Source of the DNA: Dermatophagoides farinae
Lineage: Eukaryota; Arthropoda; Arachnida; Sarcoptiformes; Pyroglyphidae
Reading direction: 5' to 3'
DNA: 64,000 nucleotides
Assembly (NCBI RefSeq): GCF_024713945.1
Contig: NC_134680.1
Coordinates: forward strand, 2,876,001-2,940,000
The position numbers and the translations under genes are program-made. Below the pieces are notes generated by a model. The model ran no database searches. It was not told the origin of the DNA and worked only from the letters and a program-made list of their open reading frames with translations. This document shows positions 37,883 to 50,004 of the stretch, one piece after another. The stretch's first letter is position 1. Each line of letters starts with the position of its first letter.

Positions 37883-38482
37883 TTAATTTATAAAGGATTC
37901 TTTTTCATTTGTCTTTCTTTTTTTAGTCATTAGACCGTTTGATATTTTTATATTTGTACCATAAAAATTTCTGAAAAAATACATGAAATACAAATTCCAT
38001 TTTTTTGCATCACAATTTAGTTCATTATATTTTTTGGGTAAAATTGGGTAATTGGCGTCTATTTTATTTAAAATGATGAGCATCGTATTTTTAGGAATGC
38101 TTGTCATATACAAGCAGTCGTTACTTGTTCCGCAAATATGTTTAACGATTGATCTGATAATCGAAAGAATAATTGAATTCAATATCTTAAAGCTGGCAAT
38201 CGAATTCGGATTCAGCAAAAATACGTTTAAGTCATCATCAAATACCGGGAATTCATAATTATCCGGCACAAATGTGCCATTTGAATTTATAAGATTTCCT
38301 TCGTAATACTAAAATAAAATAAAATTCAACATTATTATTAACATAAATGTCTGCACGAAAATATCATATTCAACTTACAGAAAAATTAAATGTGAAATCT
38401 TTTTTCCATCACATTGAAGACCTTTTTGAATTGGAATAGTTGGATCGTTTTGTACCAAATTACCATTTTTATCGACATAATT
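37883..38482 (-). pseudogene. Orphan gene remnant with a one-base homopolymer frameshift
   Basis: The last exon, 38308-37883, is open for 141 codons to a TGA, remarkable in this stop-rich DNA. It starts YYEGNLINSNGTFVPDNYEF after a good acceptor. The preceding exon, 38482-38379, has acceptor GGATTAG and donor GTAAGT. It reads NYVDKNGNLVQNDP and then IPIQKGLQCDGKK in one frame, but the only frame that joins the last exon in phase reads KKDFTFNFS. The switch falls exactly in a run of six A, so one missing A explains it, either a real mutation or a sequencing error. Further 5' the gene runs into the palindromic cluster at 38590-38870, so it appears truncated. Family not recognised. Lys/Asn-rich basic tail. 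Confidence 0.4.
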
Positions 38483-38589
38483 CTAATCCATTAGTTTATG
38501 ATTCGAAATAATTCCGTATCCAAACAAAAATTAAAATGTTAAACATCGAAATCAAATTAAACAATCGAAAACTTTTGTTTACACACGAT

Positions 38590-38870
38590 TACCGCGAGTA
38601 CTCGCGACTTTTGCGTGTAAACAGGCTATTTACACTTTTTTTTGCTGGACTAATTGAGTGTATGTAGCCAAACAATCGAAACTTTGTGAGTACTCGCGAT
38701 TTTTGCGAGTATTCGGCTATTTTTTAGCGACTTTTTGTGTGGATATAGTCGGAGTACTCGCGAAAAATGCGAGTACTCGCAAAATTTCGATTGTTCGGCT
38801 ATATACACTCAAATAGTCACCAAAAAATAGCCGAAATACTCGCCAAAATCGCGAGTACTCGCGCACTTTC
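38590..38870. repeat. Palindromic GCGAGTACTCGC cluster, right copy
   Basis: At least four more copies of the GCGAGTACTCGC palindrome (first at 38593-38606, last near 38850-38863) and several half copies are arranged as nested inverted repeats. A block with GTAGCCAAACAATCGAAA and the motif at about 38662-38695 returns inverted at about 38762-38810. The GGCTATTTTTTAGCGAC block at about 38717 returns inverted near 38819-38835. The sequence is CpG-rich and lacks the simple repeats typical of the window. Confidence 0.8.
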
Positions 38871-39397
38871 TTTTCTGTGTATGTATAGTGTGTGTTCATA
38901 ATTAACCAAATACAAAAATCTCTCAACATATAGATATTATTAACTAAGCAAATAATTAGAAATGTAACACAAACACAAATAAAACACGAATTAGGATCGA
39001 TTCTTGATGATCAAGATGATGATGATATATAGAATCGGCTTCTAAAACAACATGCGTATTTAAAAAAATTATAATTAATTTCGAATGATATAAACAACTG
39101 CGAAGAATTCAATGTTGTTGTTGATAGTTTTTTTTTTGGGATAATAATGGTGTCAACACCATATACAAGAGGGAGTTACTGTCAATGTTTTTGTTTTGTC
39201 TTTTTGGGTAACCAAAAAAAAAAAAAAAAAAAAAAACAAAATTATCACGTGACAAACATTAAATGTTCTTATTTTTTCCAATGTCTCTCAAATTTTGATA
39301 TATTTATTGTGATTGATTGATTAACGATCTGTGATCAAAATTAATGAATTCTAATAAATTTTAAAGGATTTTATCTAAAATATTTTTTTGTTCAGAA

Positions 39398-41530
39398 ATG
39401 AGTAAATATATCATTCTTATTTCGGCCAGTGTTTCATCAATCTGTGGGTAATTTGTTTTTTTTTGCAATAAAAATTGTTTATAATCAAATTGATTTTCAT
39501 CATCCATTCAAAATGTAGTGGTTTTGTATACCTAAAAACCAATCGTTCGACAACGACGCCCACATCACCACCAGATGAATACATTGATTTACCGGAAATT
39601 TTTAGCCAATACAATAATAACAATTTTGGTGAAGCTGATAAAGTTGACGATAGTGTTGATTTCAGTAAAACAATGGAAAATTGGTTTCCCAAATGGGAAT
39701 TCCTGATAAAAGTTAAAAATGGTAATGCTAATAATGATTTCGATGATAATGACCATGGAATTAATGTTTTTTCATTTTAATTTGGTCAAGAACTCGATTG
39801 TTTAAAATTAGCACAAACAAATGATTATAATCAAAGTTTACGCGCAGCAAGAACTATTGATAAAATTGATTTAAAACAATTTCGTCGTCCATTGTTGTTA
39901 GATAAAATTATCATAAAAATTAATGGTCAAATTCAACATTTTGAATCTTTACATGAATTGATGGTACATTTATTACGTTGTACATTGGAAACAAATTATC
40001 AATCTGAATGTGCAAATTATCTAACAAGGCAAACATTGGTATTATTTGAACATAATAATCCTTTAACGGATTTTTCATTCTATCATGAATATAGTACTAC
40101 TAATCACCGTCAGAAATCCGATGATCTCAATTATATTCAAATGAAACGATATAAAAATCTTTATTTTCAAACATTATTGCAGAATATCATGAGTAATGAA
40201 AATTTGGCCACCTGTTTGATCAATAATGGTCTATTGATTGCTTTGTTAAAATTTCTTCAATTATTTACAGATCGTGATAGTATCCGATGGATATCGACCA
40301 TTATATCAGCTTTAAGTGTGTACAAAAGTATTCATACGCATTTCTATCATACCGGTTGGATTGGTATATTGGCCGAATGGTTGCGATCATCTGATTGGCA
40401 TCTTAAACTTGAAGCTGGAAAAACATTGTATAATATGTCGATGACAATGAAAACGAATGAATCATTACATCCATCAACCTATTTATTATGGCCATTACAT
40501 GAAATTGATACATTACGTCTTGAATATGATGTTGTTTTCATACATGGATTAAAAGGTGGTGTATTACGTACATGGCGACAATCAGATTTGGCTAAAAATT
40601 CATCTGATTATACAGAATTATGGCCCAGATCATGGTTGGCACAAGATTTTCATAATTGTCGTATTATTGCCGTACATTATGATTCATTTCTAAGTAGTTG
40701 GAATATTAATTGTTCGAGTGATGAATTTACAATCAAAGATCGTAGTGTTCAATTAATTAAAGAACTACGTGAAGCTGGTATTGGATCGAAACCGATAATT
40801 TGGGTAACACATTCAATGGGTGGATTATTCGTTAAACATATGCTAACTTATTGTCATTCAGATATATCGGATAATCATCCATTCCTTCGGCAAACAAAAG
40901 GAATCGTATTCTATTCAGTTCCACATCGTGGTTCAGAAATGGCCGTTTGGTCACAAAATATTCAACGTATCATTTATCCATCGAATCATGTTTTAGAATT
41001 ACAAAAAGGTAACGCGACATATGATGATATGATCACATTTCATTACCAATAATATCAATCGCTAATTAAAATTATCGTTCCAGATTCACCACAATTACTT
41101 CAATTAAATGATGAATTCATACGATTAGTACGTGATCGACAAATTGATTTGCTTAGTTTTGGTGAAACAAAAAAATGTACATTATTAAAGAATCCAATTG
41201 AATGGCGTGCATTACTCGGTAATTATTGTAAATGGAAAAAAAACATTTTGATTTTTATTTGTAATTTTTCTGTTACATTCACGTTTTGTTTGTGTGATTT
41301 GCTGGATATGTTAATTGTTTGGAAAAAAATTAGTCCCAGAAGAATCAGCTAATCCTGGAATCGGAAAATTTATACTATTGCCTGAAAATCATTTCAGTAT
41401 ATGTAAACCGAAAGATCGTAATGATAGATCATATCGTGAGCTAAAAGAATTTATAGCAGAAATATTATTGAAAGAAAAATTGGAATCAACAAAGAAATCA
41501 TCGTGGCGAAAATATGCTAGCTTTTCATGA
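39398..41530 (+). CDS. SERAC1: SERAC1-like serine-active-site lipase
   Basis: Alpha/beta-hydrolase at the mitochondria/ER contact. In human it is needed for phosphatidylglycerol remodelling and cholesterol trafficking. Exons 39398-39447, 39519-39721, 39791-41008, 41084-41218 and 41334-41530 give 600 aa, against about 654 in human. An N-terminal hydrophobic segment (residues about 4-22) can act as membrane anchor. The middle is helical and armadillo-like. The hydrolase part begins DVVFIHGLKGG. It carries the nucleophile motif THSMGG (S426), GIVFYSVPHRGS, QKDSPQLLQLNDEF, VPEESANPGIG and the likely catalytic His in ENHFSICKP (H555). All introns are in phase. The start follows a short A/T leader. 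It converges on QDPR, with 54 bp between stops. Confidence 0.93.
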
Positions 41531-41584
41531 ATATATCTTCATCGACAATTTCACAATCATCATCATCATCGTCAACAACATCAT

Positions 41585-42384
41585 TTAAGCAAGTTTAATG
41601 GTAGTAATTCCTTTTTCAGTCAATAATTGTACCAATGAACCAGATTTTGGTCGTTCCTGTGGACATGTTGTCCATTTAACAAATAAATCAGCGACAAATG
41701 TTAATGGTGTCCATTCACTGAAATCAGCATTTGGCATAAATTTTCGATTCATCGGTGTATCCAATGTAACTGGTAATATGGCCAACACTGAACTGTTGAC
41801 AGGAAGGCCACCTTTTTCCTGTGCTAAACTTGACACAAGATGATGTACAGCCGATTTAGCCATACCATAACCGATCATTCCTATCAATAGATGAATAAAT
41901 TATTTTTTATTTATTTAATCATGTTATATTTCTATTGTCAAATAAAATATTATTCACCTGGTGTCGGTTCTAAAGCAGCTTTAGCACCGGTTAATGTAAG
42001 TAAACCATCATCTTTAAGAAATTTCGATGCCAATCGTGATGCCATTAATGAACTCCAAACACTTTGTCGTATCATTAATTCGGAATTTTTGATAAAATCT
42101 TTGTTTTTGGCACTACCACCAGCCCAACCACCGGCAACACAAATAATTGCATCCAATTTATCATCACCCAATATTTTGGTCAAATGTTGTATAACATCCG
42201 TTTCCTGATCAACTAATGATGTTGAATTGGCATTAATTAAAATATTCGAATCGGCTTGATCATTTTCATGTAGATCGATTGAACTGACCCACCAATTTTG
42301 TTTACGAAAAAATTCCACACAAACAGAACCTAAGGCACCTTTACCACCATAAACAAGTACACGACGTTGAACAGTAGTTGCCAT
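41585..42384 (-). CDS. QDPR: Dihydropteridine reductase
   Basis: NADH-dependent short-chain reductase that regenerates tetrahydrobiopterin from quinonoid dihydrobiopterin, supporting aromatic amino acid hydroxylases. Exons, in transcript order, are 42384-41958 and 41880-41585, joined in phase across a 77-bp intron. They give 240 aa, against 244 in human. Signatures are the dinucleotide-binding YGGKGALGS (residues 12-20), NWWVSSIDL, the family-specific CVAGGWAGGSAK, LTLTGAKAALEPTPGMIGYGMAK with the catalytic Tyr/Lys pair Y147-X3-K151, and LPVTLDTPMNRK. The start MATTVQRRVLVYGG aligns with the vertebrate N-terminus, so it is well defended. It lies tail-to-tail with SERAC1. Confidence 0.97.
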
Positions 42385-44536
42385 GATAAATGATGATTAT
42401 TTCGATGTTAATAAATGTCAAATGATCAATTCAAATCAAATATATATATAGATTTTGTTGATTAAACAAATAAAAAAAAAATTCATATAGCAAATAACAA
42501 CGACAACGATGAAGATATTATTGATATTGTCGTATATATACGATTTTATGCGTATGCATCGAATAAAAATGTGATGGCCAGATTTTTTTCTCTTTTTTAA
42601 TACTTGCTTTATTATCGATCATACAATTGTATGCTCATGCGTTTAATGATGATGCTGATTTGATCTTGAATATTTTTTCTTCTTCAATTTGTCTTAAAAA
42701 AATCACGATTATCAAAACGAAATGAATGTTGCAGAAATGTTTTTTTTTTCAAAATTAGGGGAAAAAATCAACCGGTTTTTCTGTGATTATTGATTCTATT
42801 CAACGACAATGTTATGATTATTATATGAAATTGATCATGATAATCATTAAATATATTTACTTGACATTCATTTTAAATCATATAATATTTAAAAAAAATG
42901 ATGATAACAACAAGTGTAACATATTTTCATGTAATCAACAAACAACAAGTAAAATGTTTAATTGGACAAAAAATTAAACAGGGTCAAACAATATTTTGAT
43001 CAAGAATTTTTTCATTTCTAGATTTCAATGGAAAAAAAATGAAATTTATTTATAAAAATTTAAAATCCATTAATCCAACAGCAAAAAAAAAAAAAAAAAA
43101 TCTCATCACGTCATTTATGAACGTCGAACACAATCGAATGTTAGAAGCGCATGAATGCAAGCAAAGAAAAAAAGAGCCACTGCTTTTCTCAAAAATCCCA
43201 CACACTGTGTGTGTTGTGTTGTTGTCGTCGTCGTCGATTGGATTTTTTTCTTTTAATTTGGTGTTGCGTTTTTCATTTGCTCCATCTTTTTTACCATCAT
43301 TTTTCATCATCATCATCATCGTTATTCTTGTAAGTTTCTTCTATAGTGTGTGTTTTGTATTTTACATCGTTATAATTGAACGATTTGGATATTGTTGTTT
43401 TTTTTGTGATGAACACACAACGAAAGAGAAAGTTTTTTGTTTGAAGAAAAAAATTGTTGCTATTTTATTAAGTAAAAATATGTTTGATGAGTAGCATATA
43501 ACACACACACACAAAACAAACATCGGTAAAAAAAACATACACATTCATTAAAAGCGTGTAATAATAATATACGCGTATTAAATTCAATTGAAATTTCTTA
43601 TACCGTAAATGATGATAATTATGATGATCATCACATAAGTTTCATCTCCTTATGGTTTACATATGTGTTTGCCGTGGCGGTATTATTTGTATGAGTGTAT
43701 GTTGTATATTTTTTTTTTAAATGAAATCAAATGAAATGATTTGACTTTTTTTTTTCTTCATAGAACTGAAATTTTATGTTCGTCTTTTTTTTTCTTCCAC
43801 ATACAGCACACATATTGAGTGAATAAATGAATGAATGAGTGAGTGAGTAAGTGAGTGAGCGAATGAAAACGATAACAAACAAACAATCACATCATTTTTT
43901 TGTGAATCACATTTAAATAATTAAAAAAACTCGATCGATCGATGTTTGATTTTGTTATTCATTGTGTTTGTGAGTTTATATCTTCAAATTTTATCTTATA
44001 GAATTTTGTTTCTTTAAATTCTTGAATTTTGTGTCTCTCCCCTTGCCCCCACATACAACAATCAATTTTTATTTCACTGCCCATTTTTTTGACAAGAAAA
44101 CACTAATCAATTAAGAAAATTTATTTCAAACAAAATACAATACAGTAAGTATTTATTAATTGTGAATCAAAGAAAAAATAGCTAATTTTTTGTTGTTGCA
44201 TTTTATTTCATGCATAGGAAAAAGATTGTATTCAAAAATTCATTTCTGTATCATCATTTTTCTTTAATTTCAATTTTACATTCATTTTATTGTTTACCCT
44301 TTGTCTGTTATTCAATTCCTTTTTCATATATAATTTCTACATATATTCTTTCGTTTTTTTTTTGTTTTTGAAAACCAAAAAAAAAAAAAATTTAAAATAT
44401 AGTGAACATTAACACAACGACGAAAACATAAATGTGATTTTTGTTTTGTATTTTGTGCGACAAGAAAAGAAGATATATAATAGAATTATAATTTTTGATT
44501 AATAATACGATAACCAACCAATCGATAGAAATAACA
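42385..44536. other. Intergenic region between QDPR and KCMF1
   Basis: This holds the promoter side of both genes, which point away from each other and are 2.15 kb apart. No coding exon was recognised. A non-coding first exon of KCMF1 is possible: a donor-like CAG/GTAAGT occurs near 44143-44149 after an A-rich stretch. The remainder is poly-A/T, CATC runs and GAGT repeats (about 43836-43860). The 151-codon open stretch at 43039-43494 is translated low-complexity sequence. Confidence 0.5.
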
Positions 44537-46787
44537 ATGTCTCATCATCAAGGTTTGTAGATTTTTTTCTTACAATTTTTTTTAGAAATTTAATAAATGT
44601 TTAATCTCTTCATTTATTTATTTACAATTGCATAATAATTAGGCGTTACTTGTGATACGTGCCTTAAACAGAATTTTCGAGGAAAACGATATAAATGTTT
44701 AATCTGTTTGGATTATGATCTTTGTTCATCTTGTTATGAAACACGTACATCATTTGGAAGTCATAATAGTAATCATCCAATGCAATGTATTCTTACCCGA
44801 AGTGATTTAGGTATGGAATTTTTGTTATTTTTTTGATCCAATGGTGTTTTTTTTTATTGCTCTATTTATTAATTTGCTTTATTATAGATTTATTTTTCGC
44901 CGGCGAAAATCTAACCAATGATCAACCATATTCATTTACATGTCCAATTTGTGGCCGATTAGGCTTTACTAATGCAACACTTTATGAACATGTAAATATT
45001 ATTCATAGTGATAATTCAATCCAAGTGGTATGTTTTGTTTTGTTTCATTAATCGATTATTATTAATTATCTCAATTTTTTCATATGTCAAGGTCTGCCCA
45101 ATTTGTGCCACATTGCCGAATGGTGAACCGAATCAAGTGACCGATGATTTTCTTAGTCATCTTAATCTGGAACATCGTACAAATAATAATAATCAAAATC
45201 GTGAATTGATATCCTTTTAACTTAATAATTTTAAATTTGATCATATTTTATCTTGTAGACAAGCCAAAAAAAATCTTTATTTTCCTTAATTTCATCGTTT
45301 TTTCTTTTCATTTTTATTATCGATTAATCCAAATACGAAGAGCCTCAAACTGTTCGAACCAGACAGCGTCATGTACGGATGGCTAGCAATCGGAATAGGA
45401 GGAATACTCAGTTATTCCATTCTACACCTTCTGGTGGTGGAAACGGTAGTTCAGTACAAACATTGGGTGTTAACCTTAGTAATAGAAACGATGCATTGGA
45501 TCCAATCGCTCAGCTTCTATCACAATTATCGGATGTTCGACGAGTGAATTCAGCTGCATCATCATCGTCTTCATCATCTGGACAGAATCATTTTCCTTTC
45601 GAACGTCATTATGATCGAACATCATTGCAACGAATGTTTCGTCAACGACGACAGATGCCACCGACACATTTTTCAACGTTAGCATCTTCAACTGGTGGCA
45701 ATAGTGATCCATCATCGTTGGCCATCCATTCGAATCAATCATTGCCTTATGTATTATTGGATTCAGCTGTACCTAGTCCTTTGACAACAAACACTTCGTT
45801 CAATCCTGCAGCCAATTCATCGTCTTCAGTGAACACAAATTTTCTTCTAAATTCGTAAGTTTTTATTCATTATGTCAATTTTATTATTATATTACTTTTA
45901 TTTAAAACAGTGCTTTATTTTCATCATCCTTGGCGTCGGAAACTGATTCAAAGAAAGTTGAGTCACTTAATGCTGATCGAAGTATATTTGTACAGGAATT
46001 GATATTTACTTTCCTGTCATCTTCAGTGGCCAATTTGCAGCCTGAACAATTTATCCGGTCTAAATCTACACCTCCATCGATACAATCTTCTGTCGAAGAA
46101 ATTTGTCGGACTACAGAATCAGGACAATCCATTAATAATGAATCATCGATGATAAACAAAATTAACAACACGAGCCAACAACCATTGCAGATGGCTCAAC
46201 AACAATTACAAACAGCCAATTCCAGCAACCAACAAGAATCTAATCAACAACCGCATATAATTTCTATTCAACAGCACTCTGATGACAATGTTATGAAAAC
46301 AAGCGATCAAAATGGTCATAAAAATGATAACAAAATGAAAATTGAAACGATAATATCCGTGAATAATAATGGTCACAATACTGCTCCTAATCCTCCTGTA
46401 CCTCCAATTTCATCAAATGGCAGCAGAAATAATGAATCGAATGAGATTAATAGTCAACAACGACAAAAACCAATGCCACTTTTGATGCAGCCAACAACCA
46501 ATGGGACAGGTGTTGGAACAGCTTCATTTCTTGGTACATCACCTGTACTACCATCTTCAACGGCAATGAATAATGTAAATCACCGATTGAACAAAGTAAA
46601 CAAAGTGAGATCATCACCAGCAATTGTTCATCATTCAACTGGTATACGGCATTCGAGCTTGCATTCAACAGTAACTGGTGGTTCTGTAGTTAGCCATGGA
46701 AATCTAGTTGTATCACCTAATGGTGGCCGTAGGAAAATTTTACGGCCACAGCCACAACCTACTGAACCACCTCCTCATTATGAATAA
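44537..46787 (+). CDS. KCMF1: E3 ubiquitin ligase KCMF1
   Basis: Zinc-finger ubiquitin ligase, partner of UBR4 in N-degron and lysosome-linked turnover. Six exons: 44537-44552 (16 nt of coding), 44643-44810, 44888-45027, 45092-45200, 45341-45854 and 45911-46787. They give 607 aa, against 381 in human. Residues 6-55 are a ZZ zinc finger (C9, C12, C24, C27, C33, C36 visible). Residues about 75-140 are paired Di19-type fingers (FTCPICGRLGF, then CPICATLPNGEPNQVTDDFLSHLNLEH). The segment NDALDPIAQLLSQLSDVRR and the later ADRSIFVQELIFTFL match the conserved middle of KCMF1. The excess length is a Gln/Asn/Ser-rich tail ending PPPHYE. The exon 4 donor (GTGAAT at 45201) is the least certain border. 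A donor at 45179 (GTACAA) is also in phase and would drop an Asn-rich loop. Confidence 0.93.
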
Positions 46788-49700
46788 TTAAAATAATAAT
46801 AAGAAAATGAAATTATGATGATTATAAATTATTGAATTATGATAAAAACTAATAACAAATGATTTGAAATTCACTCATATATCTATGTATCACTCCCTTT
46901 TTCTTTTTGATGAGAATCATCAACACCTTTACACACAAACATGAACACATAAATATTTAAATTCATTGAAATAAATTTTTGAAAAAACGATAACAAAAAC
47001 AATGAATACACACCCACATAAATATACAGCATCTTCTTTTGAGAAAAATATCAATATGATAATGAAGATAACCCGAATAATCTGTTGTTGTATTTTCTTT
47101 CTTTCTTTCTTCACTGTTAGCCTGTTATATTTGGAATTTTATTTCTATATTTTTTTCCATTTATTTCCACAAAATTCGTTTTCATTTTATCAATGAAAAA
47201 TTATATTTTGAAAAATCTTCCTTTATTCTCGATTTAGTTTGACACCCACATGAACACAAACAAACAAATGCATCACACATTTGAATCAATTTGAAAAATA
47301 TTTATTATATATCAACACAACAAAAACAAACGCCATCATCATCATTGATGATTTATGAAAAAAGAAAAAATTCTAGATTTTATTTTTGAAAAAAATAATA
47401 ATTTTAAACCCTGTGAAAATATATAATTTATTATTTCCTTTACGAATGGTTGAAAATATATTTAGAAAAAAAATCATTTTAAAAAATTTACTTTGTTAAT
47501 ACTTTCAAGAGATCCACCGTTACACGACACAATGTGTTTGGTTCCAAGAAAATTTTTCCAGTCATTTCGAGATCTGTAATTGGGAAAAATGGTTAAGAAT
47601 AGTAAAAAAATTGATAAATGGCCATTCAGGCTTTATTTCATTTATATTATCAGATGCTTATTCTGATGATTTGCTTTCAAATTGCTCTTTTTCTTTACCA
47701 ATTGAAGGCCCAAAGGGCCAGGGGAAGGAATTTTGGGAAAGGAAATTGGGGAGAAAAAGAGGGAAAAAACAAAGAGGAAATGAAGGGAAAATAAGAAAGA
47801 TCACACATAACTAGTATGTGAATGGGCACTGAAATTACAGAAAAAAAACATTGGAGTTAGGTGTTTGTGGTTTTGTAACAAATGTATCTATATTTTTGTG
47901 TGGGTGTGTCTGTGAGTTTCAATTTTTATTTCATTAGAGAATAAAAGTATAGGAGAATCACAGTTTGAACACCACAAATAAACAGATGAGAGAGAGAATG
48001 ATAGAATTTCAAAGATTTGCTTGATGTTGTAGTTCAAATTGGTCAGAATTTTTCGATTTTCTTAATAGAACTAACAATGTTTCATCATTATCTGACACGT
48101 TCAATACGTAATGTAGCTACAAATTGTTTGTTGTAGTTGATTGTTTCTTCTTCATTTCTTTTATGGAAAAATGTTGATAAACCAGATAATATTGTTTCTA
48201 CATTTTTTAAAATTATGTTGATAGTGAAAAATAAAATTATTATTATCTACAGGTGAATTTGCCAAATGAAGGAGTTTGTTGTTGTTTAAACTGATGAATA
48301 AAAATGAACGATATTCATTGGATAAAAGGAAGTTCGGATTCAATTTTCTTGTATAATCTGATGGTGTTTGTGTATGGTAGCCAGATTGTTTCATCTTCTT
48401 CATATTTAACTGATTATAACTGATGTTTTTTTATTCAATCTTCATTTGGTCATTTCGATGTTCAAACGGTGGCAGCTGTCAACACTTCAATATAAATGTC
48501 TACACAATTTTTTTTTGAAGAAGTTTGAATTAAATGATTGATGATTGATACACGAAGAAACAGAGAGATGAAATTAATAGTGTGAAAATCGTAAACAATC
48601 ACAAACACACCATTAGATTACAAAATAAACAATAAAAAAAAAATTCAAATAATAAGAATGAAACAAGAACAAAAAGAGAAAAGAGATAGGTGTGTCTTGT
48701 AGGTGTGTGTGTGTGTGTGTGGTTGTGTAACAACAATGATAGAACATTTTCTCATAATTAATTATAGGTTCGTTGCACATCTATGATTCACAACAAAAAA
48801 GGAAAAAAACATATGTTTAACGTTCGATTGTTTTTTTTCTGAAATGAAAATGACATAAACACAAATACCAATTGTTGTTGTTGGATAACCAAAGTGTGTG
48901 TGTGTGTGTGTTTATAGAGATAAAGATGTATGTTGTAAAAAAGTAAGAAAAAAGCCAGAAAAAGTTGTTTTTTTTAAACAACAATGTTCAAATTTATCAT
49001 AAGCCAAATGATTCATACATTTTGATCAAGATCATATCTATTGAAAGCGAATCATTATTGTGTATAAAATGTGTGTGTGTATGTGTGTGAGTATCTATTT
49101 AAAGTCGAAAAATTTAAAAATGAAAAATAATTTGCTTAAAATTTTTTGATGATATCATAAGAAACAAAAGAAAAAATAAAATAATCAAAAAAAAAAAAAA
49201 TCGTTGTTGTTATGTTTGTTTGACTGTGGAATGGTATCTTGATGAGTTGCTTTCGAATTGATTTCAATAATCAAATGTCAAGTTTCAATTCAAACAAAAC
49301 AAAATTAATGACAATTTTATGTGGCTGGCTTTTTTCTTTTATCTTTTCTTTGAGAAACAAAAAAAAAATTTACAAAGTGTGTGTGTGTTTTTGTTATAGT
49401 TGTTGTTGATGATGCAAATTTTGGTCATATATAATTATGATTACATTATATTAGTTGGTGGGTTTTTTGAAATTCATTATATTTTATATATCTTCATTTA
49501 GCAATTATCATAAAGATTGAATACATATCTTTAAAATAGATTTTTTTCAAGTGATGGTTCAATCATCATAAAAACAAATTTTGCTTGTCGCAATAAATTC
49601 TCATTAAATGATTGATTGATTGACCAAATAATGTATGAATAATGAGAATAAATATTCTCAATCTCTTTCAAATTGTTGCAAATTAATCTTGATGATAATG

Positions 49701-50004
49701 ATGGATAACATTATTTACACGTATGGAAAAAAACCAAAAAAAAAAAAACGGAAAAAGAGCAAATTTCTTGACAAAATTCATAATTCTTGATGCGTGATTT
49801 TGTTGTCGTCGAAACATAAGTGATGATTTTGGATGTGAAAAACGAAATGCCAAAAACAAATTAAACAAAGAAAACGAATAGCTTTTTTACAGTCAACAAT
49901 TGATCTCTATATACACCAGTATAAATTAGATACTACACACATCCATGCATCAAAAACAGATGGATTTTTGTGAATAAAATAGGGATCAATAATTGATATT
50001 TTGA
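46788..50004. other. Intergenic region between KCMF1 and the PNRC-like gene
   Basis: The two genes converge here, so this contains both 3' UTRs. Beyond that I see no supportable gene. There are GT runs (48702-48721, 48894-48911), poly-A tracts and a purine-rich block near 47700-47800 (GGGAAAGG/GAGAAAAAG) that is GC-richer than its surroundings. Confidence 0.5.
46970..46975 (+). terminator. Candidate poly(A) signal of KCMF1
   Basis: AATAAA 183 nt downstream of the KCMF1 stop codon, chosen by position only. Confidence 0.3.

Noticed and set aside
38717-38929. Minus-strand open frame over the right palindromic cluster
   Set aside because: Same reason as for the left cluster: translated inverted repeats.
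39778-41046. SERAC1 as a pseudogene because of in-frame stops at 39778 and about 41050
   Set aside because: Both stops fall in short GT-AG introns (39722-39790 and 41009-41083) whose removal restores the conserved sequence in phase.
43039-43494. 151-codon open frame upstream of KCMF1
   Set aside because: Hydrophobic and Lys runs from simple repeats, with overlapping open frames on both strands, typical of low-complexity DNA.
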